From positions 1 through 64,000 of the forward strand of contig CAZIOH010000009.1 of assembly GCA_964540815.1 (NCBI GenBank): a stretch of 64,000 bases of DNA, given 5' to 3'. The notes under the pieces were generated by a model that worked only from the letters and a program-made list of their open reading frames with translations, was not told the origin of the DNA and searched no databases. The position numbers and the translations under genes were made by a program. Shown piece after piece: positions 61,336 through 64,000 of the stretch (within the stretch, counting starts at the first letter, position 1; the number at the start of each line of letters is the position of its first letter). This stretch comes from CAZIOH01 sp964540815. Lineage in GTDB: Bacteria; Myxococcota_A; Polyangia; Fen-1088.

Positions 61336-62343
61336 TCAAGGCAGGCGCATGAAGTTGATCGGCAACCACTGGAATCCCTTGCCGTTCATCCGCACGTGGC
61401 CGACGCCCGGGAACGGCAGGTGCCCGGCCCCGACGAGCTCGCCGTCCTTGGCGGCCTCGGTGAAGGCCCGATGGCGCGCCCCCTGGGCCTCCTTGGGATC
61501 GTTGTCGAAGGCCACCGTCACCGCCGGCTCGTCGAACTGCACGGCCAGCACGTGGACCACGTCTCCGATCAGCACCAGCTTCTGGCCCTTGCTCTCGACC
61601 ACGTAGCTGGTGTGACCGGGGGTGTGACCCTTGCTCGGCAAGGACTTGACGCCCGGCACGAGCTCGGTCGGCCCCTCGAGCTCCTTGTACTTGCCGGCGG
61701 CGACGTACGGCTTGAGCGAGCCCATGGCTCCCTCGAAGAAGGCCTTGGCATCGGCCGGCGCCTTGTCGAGGTTGGCCTGGCTGAGCCAGAAGTCGGATTC
61801 GTGCTTGTCGGCGCGGACGATGGCGTTCGGAAAGACCATCTTTCCCGCGCTCGTCAGCCCGCCCACGTGATCCGGGTGCATGTGGGTGATGTAGATCTCG
61901 TCGACCTGCTCGGGCTTGTACCCCGAGGCCTTGAAGTTGGTGAGGAAGCGGCCGAGCGTGGGCCCGAACAGGGCGCCCGCTCCCGTATCCACCAGGACCA
62001 GCTTGCTCCCGGTGTTGATGAGGAAGGCGTTGAGCGACGTCTCGACCGGACTCTTGAGGTAGGCCTTGGCCAGCATCTGGTTGACCTTGGCCGGCGTGGT
62101 CCCCTTGAGGAGCTGATCGAACGGGAGGTCGACCGTCCCGTCGCTGAGGGCCGTGATCTCGAAGTCGCCGAGCATGAACCGGTAGAAGCCGGGGGCAGCG
62201 GTCTTGGCCATCGGCGCGGCCGCGAAGACCGGCCGGTCGGCGCGCACCGCCAGGCCACCGACGCAGGCGGCGAACAGGAGACCGAGGACGCGCGGGCCCG
62301 AGCGGAGGTTCCGGGCTGAGTTCGAGGTCGGGGTTCGGCTCAT
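61336..62343 (-). CDS. Exported metallo-beta-lactamase-fold hydrolase
   Basis: A 335-residue MBL-fold protein with a signal peptide (VLGLLFAACVGGLAVRADRP). The metal-binding motif is YITHMHPDHVGGL (HxHxDH), with LPSKGHTPGHTSYVVES, LIGDVVHVLAVQFDEP and a C-terminal HLPFPGVGHVRM supplying the remaining ligands. The start domain (FEITALSDGTVDLPFDQLL) resembles quorum-quenching lactonase or AHL-lactonase-like proteins. ATG 62343 is used. It probably acts in the periplasm. Activity (lactonase, phosphodiesterase or other) is unproven. Confidence 0.93.
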   Translation of the reverse strand: MSRTPTSNSARNLRSGPRVLGLLFAACVGGLAVRADRPVFAAAPMAKTAAPGFYRFMLGDFEITALSDGTVDLPFDQLLKGTTPAKVNQMLAKAYLKSPVETSLNAFLINTGSKLVLVDTGAGALFGPTLGRFLTNFKASGYKPEQVDEIYITHMHPDHVGGLTSAGKMVFPNAIVRADKHESDFWLSQANLDKAPADAKAFFEGAMGSLKPYVAAGKYKELEGPTELVPGVKSLPSKGHTPGHTSYVVESKGQKLVLIGDVVHVLAVQFDEPAVTVAFDNDPKEAQGARHRAFTEAAKDGELVGAGHLPFPGVGHVRMNGKGFQWLPINFMRLP

Positions 62344-62440
62344 GAGGATTCCTTCCAGTGACGCAGATGATTCCATGCGCACCTTATAGTCGAATCCTTG
62401 CCAGGCCGGAAAATCCCGGGCCCGAAGTCCGGGCCCATTT

Positions 62441-62496
62441 CGTCCTCGTTCCCCGTCGCGCCCGGTCGCGGGACGAGAACAGAGACGAGGACGGGT
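62441..62496. repeat. R2 (GACGAG-type) repeat, copy 3, hairpin form
   Basis: CGTCCTCG (62441-62448) and CGAGGACG (about 62486-62493) are inverted and could form a stem. The left arm (reverse complement GGGGAACGAGGACG) matches the start of the R2 copy after glpK. It lies 9 bp beyond the stop of the binding-protein gene, so terminator function is plausible. Confidence 0.75.
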
Positions 62497-62504
62497 ATCG
62501 AGAA

Positions 62505-63815
62505 CTAAGGGGTGAAGGTCCGCAGGACGTTGAACGTGCCGTTCTGCAGCTCCCACTCCGCGAGGAGCGGGTTGACGTTGCCCTTGTCGTCCAGATCGAC
62601 CGTGCCGCTCGCGCCCTCGTAGTTGATGTCCATCCCCATCTTGATGAGATCCATCGCCTTGGCGAACTCGCCGGGACCGACCACCACGCCGGGCGGGTTG
62701 GCCACCGCGCGCAGCGCCGTGCGGATGGCGGCCACGTCGGTGCTGCTGCCGGCCTGCGCGATGGCGAGGGCCATCAGGTAGACGGCGTCGTAGTTCTCGG
62801 CCACCCGCGGGATGCTGGGGCTGCCCGAGGCGGTCCCATAGGCTGCGGTGAAGGCGGCGACCATGGCGGCGTTTCCAGTGGCGTTACCGGCCGGGACCAC
62901 CCCGCGCATGCCGTTGGTGGCCGCGGTCCCCACGTTGGTGGGAATGGCGCCGGTCCGCAGGGTCTCGTTCAGGTACCACTGGCCCGCGAACTTGCCGGTG
63001 GCGGCCGCGGTCCAGGCCTTGAGGAAGCTGATGCCCACCGCCGGGTGCGGCACGAGATAGATCGTGTCGGGCGCACCGGCGCTGGCCGTCGCGAGATCGG
63101 CCGAGTAGTCGTAGGTCGTGCTCGGCGCATACGGGAAGGTCACGCGGTTGGTGATGGTTCCTCCCCCCTGGGCGAAGTACGCGGCGGCCGCGTCGGCGCA
63201 GCCCAGGGTATAGGGGTTGTTGCCCTGGAGGATCGCCATGGTCTTGGCGCCCTTGTCGAGCGCGGCGCGGGCGGTCCCGCCCCCGATGAGCGAGACCGAG
63301 GCGACTGTGCGGAAGACCGAGTCCGTGGGATCCATGGCCACGAGCTCGTCACCGCTGGCGGTGGACGCCATCAGGATCGCCGGCTTGGGCCAGGTGGCCT
63401 GAGCCATGAGGACCGCGATCACCGGGCCGGTTCCGTCGGCGGTGAGCAGGACCGAGGCGTGGGTGTCGTCCAGCAGGGCCTGGGCCTCCGCCACCGCGGT
63501 CGGGTTGTCGAACTTCGTGTCGCGGATGTCGAGCGTGAGTGGGCGGCCCATCAGGCCGCCGGCGGCGTTGATCTCGGTCTCGGCCAGCTGCACGCCCATC
63601 TCCCAGACGGCGGCCTGGTCGGCGAGCGACCCGGTCGCGGGCATCAGGAACCCGATCGCGAGCGGTCCGGTGACCGTGCGGGACACGCCATCCGGATCAC
63701 CTCCGTCGGCCGGGCTTGGCTTGGCGGCGGAGCCACCCCCGCATCCTCCCGCGAAAGCGGCGATCGATCCCACGATCAGAATTCCCCCACGAATCGTGCT
63801 CCGGAGCTCAGACAT
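62505..63815 (-). CDS. ABC substrate-binding lipoprotein (LivJ/branched-chain type)
   Basis: A 436-residue type I periplasmic binding protein. The signal peptide ends in AFAGGC (Cys25). PLAIGFLMPATGSLADQAAV, LAETEINAAGGLMGRPLTLD, RDTKFDNPTAVAEAQALLDD and VIAVLMAQATWPKPAILMAS are standard for the branched-chain amino acid/amide family; NYDAVYLMALAIAQAGSS is the late family block. No permease or ATPase gene is adjacent, so it is an orphan here. The family also senses other ligands. ATG 63815 is used; ATG 63854 is possible but precedes the signal by 13 residues. Confidence 0.94.
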   Translation of the reverse strand: MSELRSTIRGGILIVGSIAAFAGGCGGGSAAKPSPADGGDPDGVSRTVTGPLAIGFLMPATGSLADQAAVWEMGVQLAETEINAAGGLMGRPLTLDIRDTKFDNPTAVAEAQALLDDTHASVLLTADGTGPVIAVLMAQATWPKPAILMASTASGDELVAMDPTDSVFRTVASVSLIGGGTARAALDKGAKTMAILQGNNPYTLGCADAAAAYFAQGGGTITNRVTFPYAPSTTYDYSADLATASAGAPDTIYLVPHPAVGISFLKAWTAAATGKFAGQWYLNETLRTGAIPTNVGTAATNGMRGVVPAGNATGNAAMVAAFTAAYGTASGSPSIPRVAENYDAVYLMALAIAQAGSSTDVAAIRTALRAVANPPGVVVGPGEFAKAMDLIKMGMDINYEGASGTVDLDDKGNVNPLLAEWELQNGTFNVLRTFTP

Positions 63816-64000
63816 CGGTTCGGCCCTCCCTGGCATCCACCTGGATACGTCCACGCATGCACATGCACTCGACCACGGGCACCCCGACCGGGGAGCCCAC
63901 CTGTTCCTCGTCAGCTCGAGCGGGCGGCTTGAGTCGCCCGGAGGTCCGAGCCTGTCCTCGTTCGAGTGCTCGTCCCACGAGCGGACGCGACGGAGAACGA
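63816..64000. other. Intergenic to window end, no gene recognised
   Basis: The upstream region of the binding-protein gene. It contains a CATGCACATGCACTCG short repeat (63857-63872). No coding or RNA signature is seen before the window ends. Confidence 0.5.

Overview
The window is about 70% G+C, densely coded on both strands, and looks like a chromosomal segment of a Myxococcota bacterium (Polyangia-like, probably environmental). The evidence is a secreted metalloprotease ending in a MYXO-CTERM-type tail (51595-52515), a DUF1592/DUF1552 pair, two AgmX/PglI-type lipoproteins, many low-complexity lipoproteins and an ECF sigma/caspase operon. I see no rRNA, tRNA, CRISPR array, transposase, integrase or phage gene. 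This reads as core and near-core genome rather than an island.

Layout. 1-8 kb: chorismate synthase with a DUF4178 protein, a divergent orphan E1-alpha dehydrogenase subunit, a frameshifted serine-hydrolase remnant, a metallophosphoesterase, a nucleotidyltransferase plus small partner gene, an SMP-30 lactonase and a rhomboid protease. 8-16 kb: a repeat-bearing lipoprotein, a DUF5916 outer-membrane protein, an ArgE-like deacetylase followed by an N-acetylglutamate synthase with a degenerate kinase domain, and LysA. 16-23 kb: a Cys-rich Lys-tailed protein, two APC amino-acid permeases around a TauE exporter, and two AgmX/PglI-type lipoproteins. 23-27 kb: a compact thiolase / 3-hydroxyacyl-CoA dehydrogenase / enoyl-CoA hydratase / acyl-CoA dehydrogenase operon for short-chain acyl-CoA metabolism. 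27-38 kb: secreted lipoproteins, an alpha/beta hydrolase, a GT39-like membrane protein, glycerol kinase, an ArsA-type ATPase and a metalloprotease-family protein that has lost its zinc motif. 37-49 kb: mfd, murB, two parvulin isomerases, a second rhomboid, a fusion of degenerate HtrA and DsbA domains, an ABC ATPase and an OmpA lipoprotein. 49-64 kb: an ankyrin protein, a BT1-type transporter, the MYXO-CTERM protease, the DUF1592/DUF1552 pair, the sigma/anti-sigma/caspase operon, two secreted hydrolases and a LivJ-type binding lipoprotein.

Four things stand out. (1) A translationally coupled ECF sigma, membrane anti-sigma and caspase operon (56517-60246), where the caspase has a signal peptide and a C-terminal surface-repeat region. 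(2) A family of structured intergenic repeats, called R1 here, made of three hairpins. One stem shows a compensatory base-pair change between copies, and one end lies against gene starts or stops. (3) A second, GACGAG-type repeat family, called R2, with a 33-bp exact inverted match between two gaps and a related array inside mfd. (4) Several conserved-fold proteins whose catalytic residues are gone: the HtrA-DsbA fusion, the gluzincin-like protein and the amino-acid-kinase domain of the acetylglutamate synthase.

Overlapping stop/start pairs (ATGA, GTGA, TTGA) recur and were used to choose several starts. Start codons are often GTG or TTG, so N-termini are less certain than C-termini throughout.
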